Shown here: piece by piece, positions 33,896 through 42,184 of the stretch
Numbering within the stretch: the stretch's first letter is position 1
How the letters are laid out: every line of letters starts with the position of its first letter
NCBI GenBank assembly: GCA_024231975.1
Contig: JAAEQB010000050.1
Location: 186,001 to 250,000, forward strand
DNA from: Allobosea sp.
Lineage (GTDB): Bacteria; Pseudomonadota; Alphaproteobacteria; Rhizobiales; Beijerinckiaceae
Length of the DNA stretch: 64,000 bases
Direction of reading: 5' to 3'
Notes under the pieces: model-generated
Told to the model about the DNA's origin: nothing
The model's database searches: none
Seen by the model: the letters and a program-made list of their open reading frames with translations, nothing else
Translations under genes and position numbers: made by a program

Positions 33896-34318
33896 ATGAC
33901 GACCAAGCCGCCGATGATCTGCATCTCGCTGCGCTATGCGAACGCGCCGCGCATCTATGACTGGCTGATCGCGGCCTTCGGCTTCGAGAAGCATGCCGCC
34001 TACTATTCCGACGACGGCAAGACGCTGCTCCATGGCGAGCTGCGCATGGGCGACTGCTTCATCATGCTCGGCTCTTCCGAGAACAACGAGTTCGGCAAGC
34101 TGGTCTCGCGCCCGGCCGAGCTCGGCGGAACCACCGCCTCGCCCTATGTCGCGACCACTGACATCGACGCGCTCTGCGAGCGCGCTCGTGCAGCGGGGGC
34201 GGAGATCTGCATGGAACCGCGCGACCAGCCCTATGGCAGCCGCGACTTCATCTGCAAGGACCCGGAAGGCCATGTCTGGTGCTTCGGGACGTATCGGCCA
34301 GGTGCTGGGCCGGGCTGA
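33896..34318 (+). CDS. VOC-family (glyoxalase/bleomycin-resistance-like) protein
   Basis: 140 residues from ATG 33896. Follows the vicinal-oxygen-chelate pattern: ICISLRYANAPRIYDWLIAA, FIMLGSSENNEFGKL, and the C-terminal EPRDQPYGSRDFICKDPEGH. This subgroup resembles PhnB/YdfO-like glyoxalase domains. Substrate unknown. It stands divergent from the two-helix membrane protein gene. Confidence 0.85.
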   Translation: MTTKPPMICISLRYANAPRIYDWLIAAFGFEKHAAYYSDDGKTLLHGELRMGDCFIMLGSSENNEFGKLVSRPAELGGTTASPYVATTDIDALCERARAAGAEICMEPRDQPYGSRDFICKDPEGHVWCFGTYRPGAGPG

Positions 34319-35542
34319 TCACGCTGCCGCCAGCTTCGGGCGCGCCTTCAGCATCAGCCAGCAGACGATCGAGAGGTTGATCAGGTTCCAGGCGAGGCCG
34401 TTGAGGAAGGCGAGCCGGTAGGACGCGGTCGCGTCGAAAATCAGGCCCGAGACCCAGCCGCCGAAGGCCATGCCGAAGATCGTTGCCGACATGACCACGC
34501 CGATGCGCATGCCAGCCTCGCGCGGCGGCATGTAGTCGCGGATCACCACGGCGTACATCGGCACGATCCCGCCCTGGAACAGGCCGAAGATACCAGTGAC
34601 GATGAAGAGCGAGCTCAGCCCGTCGAACCAGAGATAGAGGAAGAGCGCCATGCCCTGCATCAGCGAGGACAAGGCCAGGGTCGCCGTGCCGCCGATCCTG
34701 TCGGCGACAAAGCCGGACGAGATCCGGCTGACGATGCCGAGCCCCATCATCACGCTCAGCATCTCGGCACCGCGGGCGACGCCGTAGCCGAGATCGCTGC
34801 AATAGGCGACGATATGAACCTGCGGCATCGACATCGCGACGCAGCAACAGAAGCCGGCCACGACCAGGAGCAGCTGCAGCTGGTTCGGCGACAGCCCGAG
34901 GCTGCCGCGCGCGCCGGCGCTGGTCGCTTCGGCGGCCGCGATGCTCGCCGCATTCGGCCGGCGCCGGAACAACGGCGCCAGCGGCAGCATCACCACGAGG
35001 CAGGCGATGCCGAGCCACAGATGCGTGGTGCGCAGGCCATGGGTCTGGACGCCCCAGTTGATCAGCTGCGGCCAGAACATGCCGGCGAAATAGCTGCCCG
35101 ACGCACCGAACACCACGGCCAGGCCACGATAGCGCCGGAACCAGTGCGAGAGATCGGCGATCAGCGGCGAGAAGCCGGTGGCGGCGCCGAGCCCGATCAG
35201 GAAGCCATGCGCCAACGCGAACTGCCAGAGCGAGCCGGCGACCGAGGCGAGCGCGTAGCCGCTGCCGAGCAGCAGCGCCCCCAGCACGATCGGCACGGCA
35301 ATGCCGGTGCGGTCGGCGAGCCGGCCCATGGCGATGTTGCCGATGCCGAAGCCGATCATGGCGCAGGTATAGGGCAGCGAGGCATCGGCGCGCATGACGC
35401 CGAATTCCTGCTGCACCGACGTCACCACCACGACCGCCGACCAGGAGCCGACACAGGCGATCGTGCCGACCAGGAGGGCGAGCGCCAGCCTCATCCAGGC
35501 GTAAGGAGAATCCGGCGCGTAGCGCGCATCCTGGGCGTTCAT
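34319..35542 (-). CDS. MFS transporter, oxalate/formate antiporter-like
   Basis: 407 residues, twelve predicted hydrophobic segments. MFS motif A-like loop GRLADRTGIAVPIV after helix 2; GSYFAGMFWPQLINWGVQTH in the middle and GFVADRIGGTATLALSSLMQ before helix 8. The layout resembles the OFA/monocarboxylate branch of MFS permeases. Substrate unknown, perhaps an organic acid. It diverges from panE across ~180 bp. Confidence 0.88.
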   Translation of the reverse strand: MNAQDARYAPDSPYAWMRLALALLVGTIACVGSWSAVVVVTSVQQEFGVMRADASLPYTCAMIGFGIGNIAMGRLADRTGIAVPIVLGALLLGSGYALASVAGSLWQFALAHGFLIGLGAATGFSPLIADLSHWFRRYRGLAVVFGASGSYFAGMFWPQLINWGVQTHGLRTTHLWLGIACLVVMLPLAPLFRRRPNAASIAAAEATSAGARGSLGLSPNQLQLLLVVAGFCCCVAMSMPQVHIVAYCSDLGYGVARGAEMLSVMMGLGIVSRISSGFVADRIGGTATLALSSLMQGMALFLYLWFDGLSSLFIVTGIFGLFQGGIVPMYAVVIRDYMPPREAGMRIGVVMSATIFGMAFGGWVSGLIFDATASYRLAFLNGLAWNLINLSIVCWLMLKARPKLAAA

Positions 35543-35725
35543 GTTTCCTCGCCGGCATCAGCGGAGAACGAAATTCTCTCTACCCGAGCATTAGGCAGCG
35601 CGAGAGTTCGCCACAAGCGCATGGGCGGCGGGCCGATGCGGCGCGGATGTGGGGTCATCTCGCATGCCCGAGCTATTTGCATCGCCTTGCAGGGCAGGCA
35701 TGCTCGGGATCCCGCTGGAGGCGCG

Positions 35726-36742
35726 ATGGCCAGGATCTGCATCTACGGCGCCGGCGCGATCGGCTGCTATCTTGGCGGACGGCTCGCCGCCGCTGGCGCC
35801 GAGGTCGGCTTCATCGGCCGTCCCGGCATTGGCGAGGAGCTTCGCCGGCATGGCCTGACGCTGACGCATTATGACGGCCGCGACTGGCGCGTTCCGCCGG
35901 AGGCTATCGCCGTCTCGCCCGGGCCGGACGCGGCCGCGAGTGCCGAGCTGATCCTCGTCACGGTGAAATCCGGCGCCACTGCGCAGGCCGCGGCCGAGCT
36001 GGCCGGCGTAATCGAGTCGAATGCCGTGGTGATCAGCTTCCAGAACGGCATCGGCAATGCGCAAACGCTGCGCGCCGCCCTGCCCGGCTGCAGCGTCCTC
36101 GCCGGCATGGTGCCGTTCAATGTCGTGAAGCGCGGTCCCGGCGCCTTCCATCAGGCTTCCGAGGGCGAACCGGAGGTCGAGGATTCCTCGGCACTCGCCC
36201 CTTTCCTCGCCGATTTCGCCCGTGCCGGTTTCGCCTTGCGTCGGCACCGCGACATGCCGCCGGTGCAATGGGCCAAGCTGCTGCTCAACCTCAACAACGC
36301 CGTCAACGCCCTCTCCGGCCTGCCTTTGCAGCAGGAGCTGGCGCAGCGCGGCTATCGCCGCTGCCTCGCCCTCGCCCAGGCCGAAGCGCTAGCCCTGCTG
36401 AATGAGGCCGGTATCCGCCCTGCCCGGCTGACGCCGCTGCCGGCAGGCTGGATCCCGGCGCTGCTGCGCCTGCCCGATGCGCTCTTCACTCGGCTCGCCC
36501 GCAAGATGCTGGCGATCGATCCGTCAGCACGTTCCTCGATGGCCGACGATCTCGCCGCCGGGCGTCCGACCGAGGTCGACTGGATCAATGGCGAGGTGGT
36601 CGGGCTGGCGCAGCGGCTAGGGCGACAGGCACCGGTGAATGCGCGCCTGATCGCGCTGATCAAGGCGGCGGAAAAGAGCGAGACGAACTGGAGCGGCGAG
36701 GCCCTGCTCGCCGAGCTGCAGGCAAGCGCGGGGCGAGGCTAG
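35726..36742 (+). CDS. 2-dehydropantoate 2-reductase (PanE/ApbA family)
   Basis: 338 residues from ATG 35726 with a GGAGGCGCG ribosome site. NADPH-binding GAGAIGCYLGGRLA at residues 7-20, VKSGATAQAAAEL, SFQNGIGNAQTLR with the conserved NG, catalytic Lys in QWAKLLLNLNNAVNALSG. The C-terminal domain has the MADDLAAGRPTEVDWINGEV signature. Reduces ketopantoate to pantoate for CoA synthesis, or acts on a related ketoacid. It overlaps no other gene. Confidence 0.9.
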   Translation: MARICIYGAGAIGCYLGGRLAAAGAEVGFIGRPGIGEELRRHGLTLTHYDGRDWRVPPEAIAVSPGPDAAASAELILVTVKSGATAQAAAELAGVIESNAVVISFQNGIGNAQTLRAALPGCSVLAGMVPFNVVKRGPGAFHQASEGEPEVEDSSALAPFLADFARAGFALRRHRDMPPVQWAKLLLNLNNAVNALSGLPLQQELAQRGYRRCLALAQAEALALLNEAGIRPARLTPLPAGWIPALLRLPDALFTRLARKMLAIDPSARSSMADDLAAGRPTEVDWINGEVVGLAQRLGRQAPVNARLIALIKAAEKSETNWSGEALLAELQASAGRG

Positions 36743-36743
36743 C

Positions 36744-37958
36744 TCAACCCTTGCGGCCGGTCAGGTCGGCATATTGCTCGGCGGGCAGTGGCCGCCCGAG
36801 CATGTAGCCCTGCATGTAGTTGCAGCCCTCGTCAATCAGGAAGTCGAGCTGCTCGCGCGTCTCGACGCCCTCGGCCACCACCTCGATGTCGAGCGCATGG
36901 CCGAGCGCGATGACGGCGCGGGTGATCGCCGCCGCCTCCGAGGCGACGCCGAGATTGGCGACGAAGCTGCGGTCGATCTTCAGCGTCGAGAGCGGGAACA
37001 TGTGCAGATAGGAGAGCGAGGAATAGCCCGTCCCGAAATCGTCGAGCGCGATACGCACGCCGAGCGCCTTGATCCTATGCAGCACCAGCATCGTCCGGTC
37101 GAAATCGGTGATCATCACCCCTTCGGTGATCTCGAGTTCGAGTCGCTCCGGCTCCAGCCCGGTCTCGAGCAGCACCTCGTCGATCAGCGCCGGCAGGTCG
37201 CCATGGCGGAACTGCAGCGGCGAAACATTGACGGCGATGCGTAGCGGCTTTGCCCAGCTCGCCGCCTCGGTGCAGGCCTGGCACAGCAGCTCGCGCGCCA
37301 GCGGCAGGATCAGCCCGCTCTCTTCCGCCGCCGGGATGAACTCGGATGGCGGGATCACGCCGCGCTCGGGATGGACCCAGCGCGCCAGCGCCTCGAAGCC
37401 CGTCAGGTTGCCGGCGGCCGAGAACACCGGCTGGTAGTGCAGATGCAGCTGCTTCTGCGCGATCGCGGCCGCGAGATCTTCGGCAAGGTGATGGCCGGAC
37501 GAGACCGCGTCGAACCCGGCCTGCGGCCCGCTGCTGACGTCGACCATCACATTGACCGCGCCGGTGAGCTTGCCTTGCGCATCGTAGAGCGGCGTCGGCA
37601 GCGGCATGAAGCGGACGCGGCTGCCATCGGGCCGCTCAGCCAGCGCCTCGATGCCGCGAACCGCGCGCCGCTCGCGCAGGGTCACCGCCAGCGGGCAATC
37701 TTCCTGTGCCAGCGGTGAACCGTCGAGCTGGAACAGACGGTGGGCGATGCACCAGCGGTCCTGCCCAAGCTGCGGCTGCCGCCCAACAAGTCGCGCCGCC
37801 GCCTGATTGAAATAGGTCACATACCCATCGGCATCCGTCGCATAGAGCGCGAGCGGCAATTGCGCCACAGCCTCCCGGAACCAGCTCTCATCGGCGGGGC
37901 CGGCCTGCGCACCCGGAGGCTCGTCCGGCTTCTGGCTGCCGGGGGGATTGGGAGGCAT
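36744..37958 (-). CDS. PAS-EAL protein, c-di-GMP phosphodiesterase
   Basis: 404 residues. PAS domain at ~28-140 (PLALYATDADGYVTYFNQAA), EAL domain at ~150-400 with all catalytic elements: FEALARWVHPERG, IAVNVSPLQFRHG, LELEITEGVM, LDDFGTGYSSLSYL, LKIDRSFV and VVAEGVETREQ. It should hydrolyse c-di-GMP in response to a PAS signal (FAD, haem or other cofactor unknown). No GGDEF domain. Sits at a strand switch facing panE tail-to-tail. Confidence 0.93.
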   Translation of the reverse strand: MPPNPPGSQKPDEPPGAQAGPADESWFREAVAQLPLALYATDADGYVTYFNQAAARLVGRQPQLGQDRWCIAHRLFQLDGSPLAQEDCPLAVTLRERRAVRGIEALAERPDGSRVRFMPLPTPLYDAQGKLTGAVNVMVDVSSGPQAGFDAVSSGHHLAEDLAAAIAQKQLHLHYQPVFSAAGNLTGFEALARWVHPERGVIPPSEFIPAAEESGLILPLARELLCQACTEAASWAKPLRIAVNVSPLQFRHGDLPALIDEVLLETGLEPERLELEITEGVMITDFDRTMLVLHRIKALGVRIALDDFGTGYSSLSYLHMFPLSTLKIDRSFVANLGVASEAAAITRAVIALGHALDIEVVAEGVETREQLDFLIDEGCNYMQGYMLGRPLPAEQYADLTGRKG

Positions 37959-38229
37959 GCTAACGGTCTCGACGCGGCGAACAACGTGACGGCATCAAAG
38001 CGGCAAAAACCGAATAAAGTTTTAAATGGCGTAGCCGAATCCAATGCCGCAGCGCAATAGCCACTCTCCAAGGTATGGAGATCGGCATCGCCCTTCGTAT
38101 TATTTGACTCAAATTTGCGCAGTTTCCCAAGGAAACCGCAATGGATGCACAGATCTAAGATTTTGAACCAATACTAACCGATGATTTTCGAAACAACTTC
38201 GATGGACAGGGCAAGGATTACCCAAAATC
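37959..38229. other. AT-richer intergenic region before the EAL gene
   Basis: 271 bp without a gene, noticeably AT-richer than its surroundings. It includes a small palindrome GTTTCC-CAA-GGAAAC (38122-38136). Contains the promoter region of the minus-strand EAL gene and the 3' side of the HlyU-like gene. No specific operator can be named. Confidence 0.4.
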
Positions 38230-38517
38230 CTATTTGAACAGGCGTTCGCCCTGCTCGTCGATCAGCTGCCGAGCCTTGACGATGGCGAAGTCGGCCGCCT
38301 CCTCCGCACCCGGGAAGCGATCCGCCCGGATGAAGCGATGGCTCTTCACCTCGCCGTCGATCTCCTTCTCGATCACACCTGACAATTGCTGCTGCCCGCC
38401 TTCGGCAAACGGCGTCGCATGGATGGTGAAGCCCTTGTACTCGATGCTTTTCAGCGGCCCAGCCGGACCGGCGGGCTTGGCCTCCTTGCGACCAAACAGG
38501 GATTTGAGGAAGGACAT
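38230..38517 (-). CDS. HlyU-family protein
   Basis: 95 residues from ATG 38517. MSFLKSLFGRKE start and YKGFTIHATPFAEGGQQQLS, KSHRFIRADRFPGAEEAADF motifs match the small HlyU Pfam family. HlyU of Vibrio is a different ArsR-type regulator; the Pfam family named after it here is of unknown function. No DNA-binding motif can be seen. Single gene. Confidence 0.8.
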   Translation of the reverse strand: MSFLKSLFGRKEAKPAGPAGPLKSIEYKGFTIHATPFAEGGQQQLSGVIEKEIDGEVKSHRFIRADRFPGAEEAADFAIVKARQLIDEQGERLFK

Positions 38518-38744
38518 GGCGCGCTCCGTGTGACCGGCGCTGTATAGCGCAGATGCGGGCGGCTTGGCCAAGAGGCCGGGCACGCGAAGATCGATGGGCA
38601 TTCGCGTCCAAGGAATCCCCTATCGCGTTCCTCGCCCCTAGCGCAGGGATGCCTGCGTCACCATGTCCTAGTCAGACAGGGCGAAAAAGCCGAGCCCGTC
38701 CACCCGTCGTGCCCGCCTTGGCCCGCTCTGTCGCAGGAGCAGCC

Positions 38745-39059
38745 ATGACGCGCTTCCTCAAATCCTGCCTGCCGATCCTGCTGACCTTGCCGCTGTCGTC
38801 CGGCGCAGTCCGGGCGCAGGTACCCGCCGGCGTTCCCTGCGCCGAACGCGGCATGGCGACGACGCAGTTGCATGAGCTCTATGGCGAACGCCGGATCGGC
38901 TACGGCCTCGCCGCGAACGGCAGCGTGATCGAGCTCTTCGCCTCCCCGAACGGCTCCTTCACCGTGTTCGCGACCTTGCCCGACGGCGTCAGCTGCCTGA
39001 TCGCCACCGGCCAGTCCTGGGAGCCGGCGCCAGAGCCGGAGTATTTCGCCGGGCGATGA
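38745..39059 (+). CDS. Small secreted protein, conserved in Hyphomicrobiales
   Basis: 104 residues from ATG 38745 (AGGAGCAGCC upstream). Signal peptide (MTRFLKSCLPILLTLPLSSG, cleavage after VRAQ at ~25). The mature ~79 residues carry CAERGMATTQLHELYGERRI and GVSCLIATGQSWEP, with two Cys that may form a disulphide. I recall near-identical proteins in rhizobial genomes annotated as hypothetical. Periplasmic; function unknown. Confidence 0.75.
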   Translation: MTRFLKSCLPILLTLPLSSGAVRAQVPAGVPCAERGMATTQLHELYGERRIGYGLAANGSVIELFASPNGSFTVFATLPDGVSCLIATGQSWEPAPEPEYFAGR

Positions 39060-39163
39060 TCCCATCCCGCTTCTGTCGAGCATTCCGCCGCATTCGCGTC
39101 CGGTGATCGCAAGCGCCCTGCCCTTCACCGTATAGCCCCTGCCTCGGCTTGCCATTTTCACGT

Positions 39164-39188
39164 ATAATACCGTACGGTATGGTATTAT
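39164..39188. promoter_or_regulatory. Palindromic operator before the membrane protein/TetR pair
   Basis: ATACCGTACGGTAT (39167-39180) is a perfect 14-bp palindrome. A second, overlapping pair ATAATACC (39164-39171) and GGTATTAT (39181-39188) extends it. It lies just upstream of AGGAGG and the ATG at 39203, where a TetR-type autorepressor would bind. Confidence 0.75.
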
Positions 39189-39202
39189 TATAGGAGGCGA
39201 TC

Positions 39203-39574
39203 ATGAACACCTGGCTCACCCTTGCCGCCGCTCTCGCGGCCATGACCACCTTGATCCACGTCATTCTCGGCGGTCGCCATATCGCCGCCCCGCTGCTGGC
39301 GGCCGAGCGGCTGCACGCCGTGCCGAAATTCACCATGTACTATTGCTGGCATCTGGTGACGATCATGCTCGCCGCGCTGGCGCTCGCCTTCGGCCTCGTC
39401 GCGACCGGCCATGGCAGCCGAGACCTCGCCCTCTTCGCCACGGCCGGCGCCGCGCTGTTCTGCCTTTGGGGCCTCGGCATGATCGGCCTATTCCGCCTGC
39501 GAATCGCGCATTTTCCGCAATGGGTCCTGTTCGCGGCGATCACCGCGAGCGGCACGATCGGCCTGTGGCAGTGA
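39203..39574 (+). CDS. Small membrane protein of unknown function, co-operonic with TetR
   Basis: 123 residues. Four hydrophobic stretches: LTLAAALAAMTTLIHVILGG, TIMLAALALAFGLVATG, LFATAGAALFCLWGLGMIGL, and WVLFAAITASGTIGLW. HxxxGGRHIAAPLL lies in the first loop. Ribosome site AGGAGG is ideal. The stop overlaps the start of the TetR gene (GTGA), so both are made together and both are likely repressed by that TetR. No family recognised. Confidence 0.75.
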   Translation: MNTWLTLAAALAAMTTLIHVILGGRHIAAPLLAAERLHAVPKFTMYYCWHLVTIMLAALALAFGLVATGHGSRDLALFATAGAALFCLWGLGMIGLFRLRIAHFPQWVLFAAITASGTIGLWQ

Positions 39575-40134
39575 CGTCCCCTGCCCCGCGCCGCTTCCGC
39601 CTGAACGATTGGCTCGCGCTCGGCCTCGATGCCCTCGCCCAGCAAGGGCCTTCCGGACTGACCATCGAGGCGCTCTGCCGCCGGGCCGGCAAGACCAAGG
39701 GCTCATTCTACGCGCATTTCCCGGCGATCGAGGCCTATCTCGCGGCACTCGCCGGACATTGGCGCGAGACCCATACGCTTCGGCTGATGCAGGACATCGA
39801 CAAGGGCGGGCCGGCACAGGACCGCCTGATCGCGCTCGACCGGATGGCGCTCGCCCTCGACGTCCGCGTCGAACAGGGCATGCGCCGCCTCGCCCAGCTC
39901 GATCCGGGCGTGGCCGCGACCTGTGCCGAGATCGACCGCGAGCGCATCGCCTATCTCGAGAAGCTCCACGGCGAGAGCGGGCGCTTCACGCCGGAGGAAA
40001 CTCTCACGCTCGCCCGCATCGAATACGCCGCCTTCATCGGCTTCCAGCAGCTCGATCTCGGCCTGTCGCCGCAGGAGCTGCACGATTGCTACGGCACCTT
40101 CATGCGACTGCTGGTGCGTCCCGCCATAAGCTGA
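39571..40134 (+). CDS. TetR-family transcriptional regulator
   Basis: 187 residues from a GTG that overlaps the previous stop by 4 nt. N-terminal helix-turn-helix: DWLALGLDALAQQGPSGLTI, ALCRRAGKTKGSFYAHFPAI, as in TetR/AcrR. The C-terminal effector domain is diverse. It most likely binds the palindrome at 39167 and controls its own operon with the membrane protein. Effector unknown. Confidence 0.88.
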   Translation: MTSPAPRRFRLNDWLALGLDALAQQGPSGLTIEALCRRAGKTKGSFYAHFPAIEAYLAALAGHWRETHTLRLMQDIDKGGPAQDRLIALDRMALALDVRVEQGMRRLAQLDPGVAATCAEIDRERIAYLEKLHGESGRFTPEETLTLARIEYAAFIGFQQLDLGLSPQELHDCYGTFMRLLVRPAIS

Positions 40135-40138
40135 CGGC

Positions 40139-40558
40139 TCAGGCGAGATGCAGCACGACCTCGCGCCGATGCGGGCTGGCCCGGTGCTCGAACAGGTAGA
40201 TGCCCTGCCAGGTGCCGAGCGCGAGCCGGCCAGCACTCACCGGGATCGACAGCGAGACCGGCAGCACCGCCGCCTTGATATGGGCCGGCATATCGTCCGG
40301 GCCTTCGGCGCGGTGGGTGAGATAGGCCATAGCCGGATCGTCCGCCGGCGGCACGAGGCGCGCGAAGAAGGCGGACAAGTCGCGCTGCACGTCGGGATCG
40401 GCATTCTCCTGGATCAGCAGCGAGCAGGAGGTATGGCGCAGGAACAGCGTCAGCAGGCCTGTATCGATCGCCGCCTCGCGCACGAAGCGGGCGACGGTGT
40501 CGGTGAATTCGTAGAGCCCCGCCCCGCGCGTCTCGATCGCGAGGCGGCTCTGCTTCAC
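40139..40558 (-). CDS. YjbQ-family protein
   Basis: 139 residues from a GTG start. Motifs TGLLTLFLRHTSCSLLIQEN, DLSAFFARLVP and GTWQGIYLFEHRASPHRREV match the YjbQ (UPF0047) family; some members have weak thiamine-phosphate synthase activity in vivo, and the native role is unknown. Two nt after the LysE-family gene stop, so the two are probably co-transcribed. Confidence 0.88.
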   Translation of the reverse strand: MKQSRLAIETRGAGLYEFTDTVARFVREAAIDTGLLTLFLRHTSCSLLIQENADPDVQRDLSAFFARLVPPADDPAMAYLTHRAEGPDDMPAHIKAAVLPVSLSIPVSAGRLALGTWQGIYLFEHRASPHRREVVLHLA

Positions 40559-40560
40559 CG

Positions 40561-41172
40561 TCAGCGCTCGGTCAGCGCGAGCTTGGCGCCGAGCGCGACG
40601 AAGGCGGCAGCGAAGGTCCGCCGCAGCCAGGCCATCACCGCCGGCCGGGAGACCACCTTGTCGCGCATCGCCGCGGCGAACAGGCCGTAGAGGGCGAAGA
40701 CGACGAAGGTCATCGCCATGAACACGCCCGAGAGCTCGAGCATGCGCGCCATCGGGCTCGCCTCGTTCGCCGCGATGAACTGCGGCAGGAAGGCGACGAA
40801 GAAGATCGAGAGCTTCGGATTGAGCACGTTGAGCGCGAGACCATCGACCAGCACGCGCCAGGCCGAGCGCTCGTCGGCCGCAGCCTCGACGCTGAGCGCG
40901 CCTTGCTCCTTCAGCGTCTGCCAGGCCATCCAGAGCAGATAGGCGACGCCGGCATACTTGACGATCGAGAAGGCGAGCGCGCTGGCATGCAGCAGGGCGG
41001 CGAGGCCCATCATCGCCGCGATCAGGTGCGGCACGATGCCGAGCGTGCAGGCGAAGGAGGCGAGCAGGCTGGCCTTGGCCCCGCGCGTCAGCCCGGCGGC
41101 AATGGTGTAGATCGCCCCTGTCCCGGGCGAAGCGACGATGATCAGCGAGGTCAGCAGGAATTCCAGGGACAC
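40561..41172 (-). CDS. LysE/RhtB-family amino-acid exporter
   Basis: 203 residues from a GTG start. Motifs ASPGTGAIYTIAAGLTRGAK, KYAGVAYLLWMAWQTLK and LNPKLSIFFVAFLPQFI are typical of RhtB/LysE translocators, with five to six membrane segments. Exports amino acids such as homoserine or threonine, or dipeptides; the substrate is not clear. First of a two-gene unit with yjbQ. Confidence 0.9.
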   Translation of the reverse strand: MSLEFLLTSLIIVASPGTGAIYTIAAGLTRGAKASLLASFACTLGIVPHLIAAMMGLAALLHASALAFSIVKYAGVAYLLWMAWQTLKEQGALSVEAAADERSAWRVLVDGLALNVLNPKLSIFFVAFLPQFIAANEASPMARMLELSGVFMAMTFVVFALYGLFAAAMRDKVVSRPAVMAWLRRTFAAAFVALGAKLALTER

Positions 41173-41236
41173 AGCTTAACTCCAGCTCCAGCGACGCTGC
41201 CGGAGCCGCATCGATATCCCTGTCTCGGGCGCCTTG

Positions 41237-41503
41237 CTAGCCCAGCCCCTCGAAGATGCCACCGATCACGCTCACGACGACCTCTCCCGTGGCGCTCACA
41301 ACGGTTCCGACTCCATCGGCCACCGCCCCGACGACAGCACCGACTCCTTCGATCGTGACATTGCTGGCGAGATCGAGAACGCCGTCGACGATCTCGCTGG
41401 CGCCCGAGCCTTCCTCTTCCTGCTTCTTCGCCTGAGGCGGCAGATTCGCCTGCAGCGCCGCCTTGGCGGCTTCGATCTCGTCGGCGCTCGGGATACCAGC
41501 CAT
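41237..41503 (-). CDS. Small Gly/Val-rich protein with glycine-zipper-like tail
   Basis: 88 residues. The N-terminal ~35 residues are polar and charged (MAGIPSADEIEAAKAALQAN, PPQAKKQEEEGSG), and residues ~36-88 are a Gly/Val/Ala/Ile-rich repeat (IEGVGAVVGAVADGVG, TVVSATGEVVVSVIGG) of glycine-zipper style that could insert into a membrane. No signal peptide. The polar leader plus hydrophobic Gly-rich core recalls small secreted peptides, but no family is recognised. Preceded by a short ~240-bp gap with no other gene. Confidence 0.55.
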   Translation of the reverse strand: MAGIPSADEIEAAKAALQANLPPQAKKQEEEGSGASEIVDGVLDLASNVTIEGVGAVVGAVADGVGTVVSATGEVVVSVIGGIFEGLG

Positions 41504-41742
41504 CTCTGCTCCTCCAAGGGAAGACCCGCAAGGGAAACCCCGATTGTCGGGGTGACCTTAGCAGAACTGTGGCGGCCAGGGCCGATTTTGCTTGCCTCCT
41601 GCGTAAACGAACCGTAAGGGCGGCGCTGCGTCCCCAGGGACCGCCGTAAGCGTCTCACGTCAGGCAACGCATCCACCACGGCCTGATGCCGCCGGGATGC
41701 AATGAAGCCATGACGGCGCGGCCTGTCCTTACGGATGTTCCC

Positions 41743-41988
41743 ATGAACCCTTTCCGCAAACTGCCAGCGCGCTATGGCGCGCTCGTCACCCCCTTGATCC
41801 TGTCGGGCCTGATGACGCTGATCGTCTCGGGTATCTCGACCCTGCGTGTGCTCGGCCCGACACCGGCCTTCTTGCAGAGCTGGCCCGTTGCCTGGGCCCT
41901 GTCCTGGCTGATCGCCTTCCCGGTACTGCTGCTGGCCCTGCCGGTGGCGCGCCGGCTCACGGCGATGCTGGTCGCGCCAGCGGGCTGA
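41743..41988 (+). CDS. DUF2798-family small membrane protein
   Basis: 81 residues from ATG 41743 (MNPFRKLPARYG); upstream ATGs at 41686 or 41710 would add non-conserved residues. Two membrane segments (ALVTPLILSGLMTLIVSGIS and SWLIAFPVLLLALPVARRLT) with the DUF2798 pattern. Function unknown. Confidence 0.8.
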   Translation: MNPFRKLPARYGALVTPLILSGLMTLIVSGISTLRVLGPTPAFLQSWPVAWALSWLIAFPVLLLALPVARRLTAMLVAPAG

Positions 41989-42184
41989 TCATCGCCGACA
42001 GGGCAGCTCAGGCTGCCCTGTCGGAGGCGGCTCCCGGTCGAAAATCCGCCTGAAGGGACCAATGGCGCCCTGCGGCCTGCGGTCGAAGCCAATCGCGCGC
42101 GACCAATGCTCACACGGGGCTCATGCAACGGCCTCTTGTGCCCCCGAGATGCGGAACAGGTCCGCATTCAACAAAGGCGGAAAC

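Noticed and set aside
34814..35725. Upstream extension of the panE frame
   Set aside because: PanE begins with its NADPH motif at 35726; the extension is antisense to the MFS gene and is low complexity.
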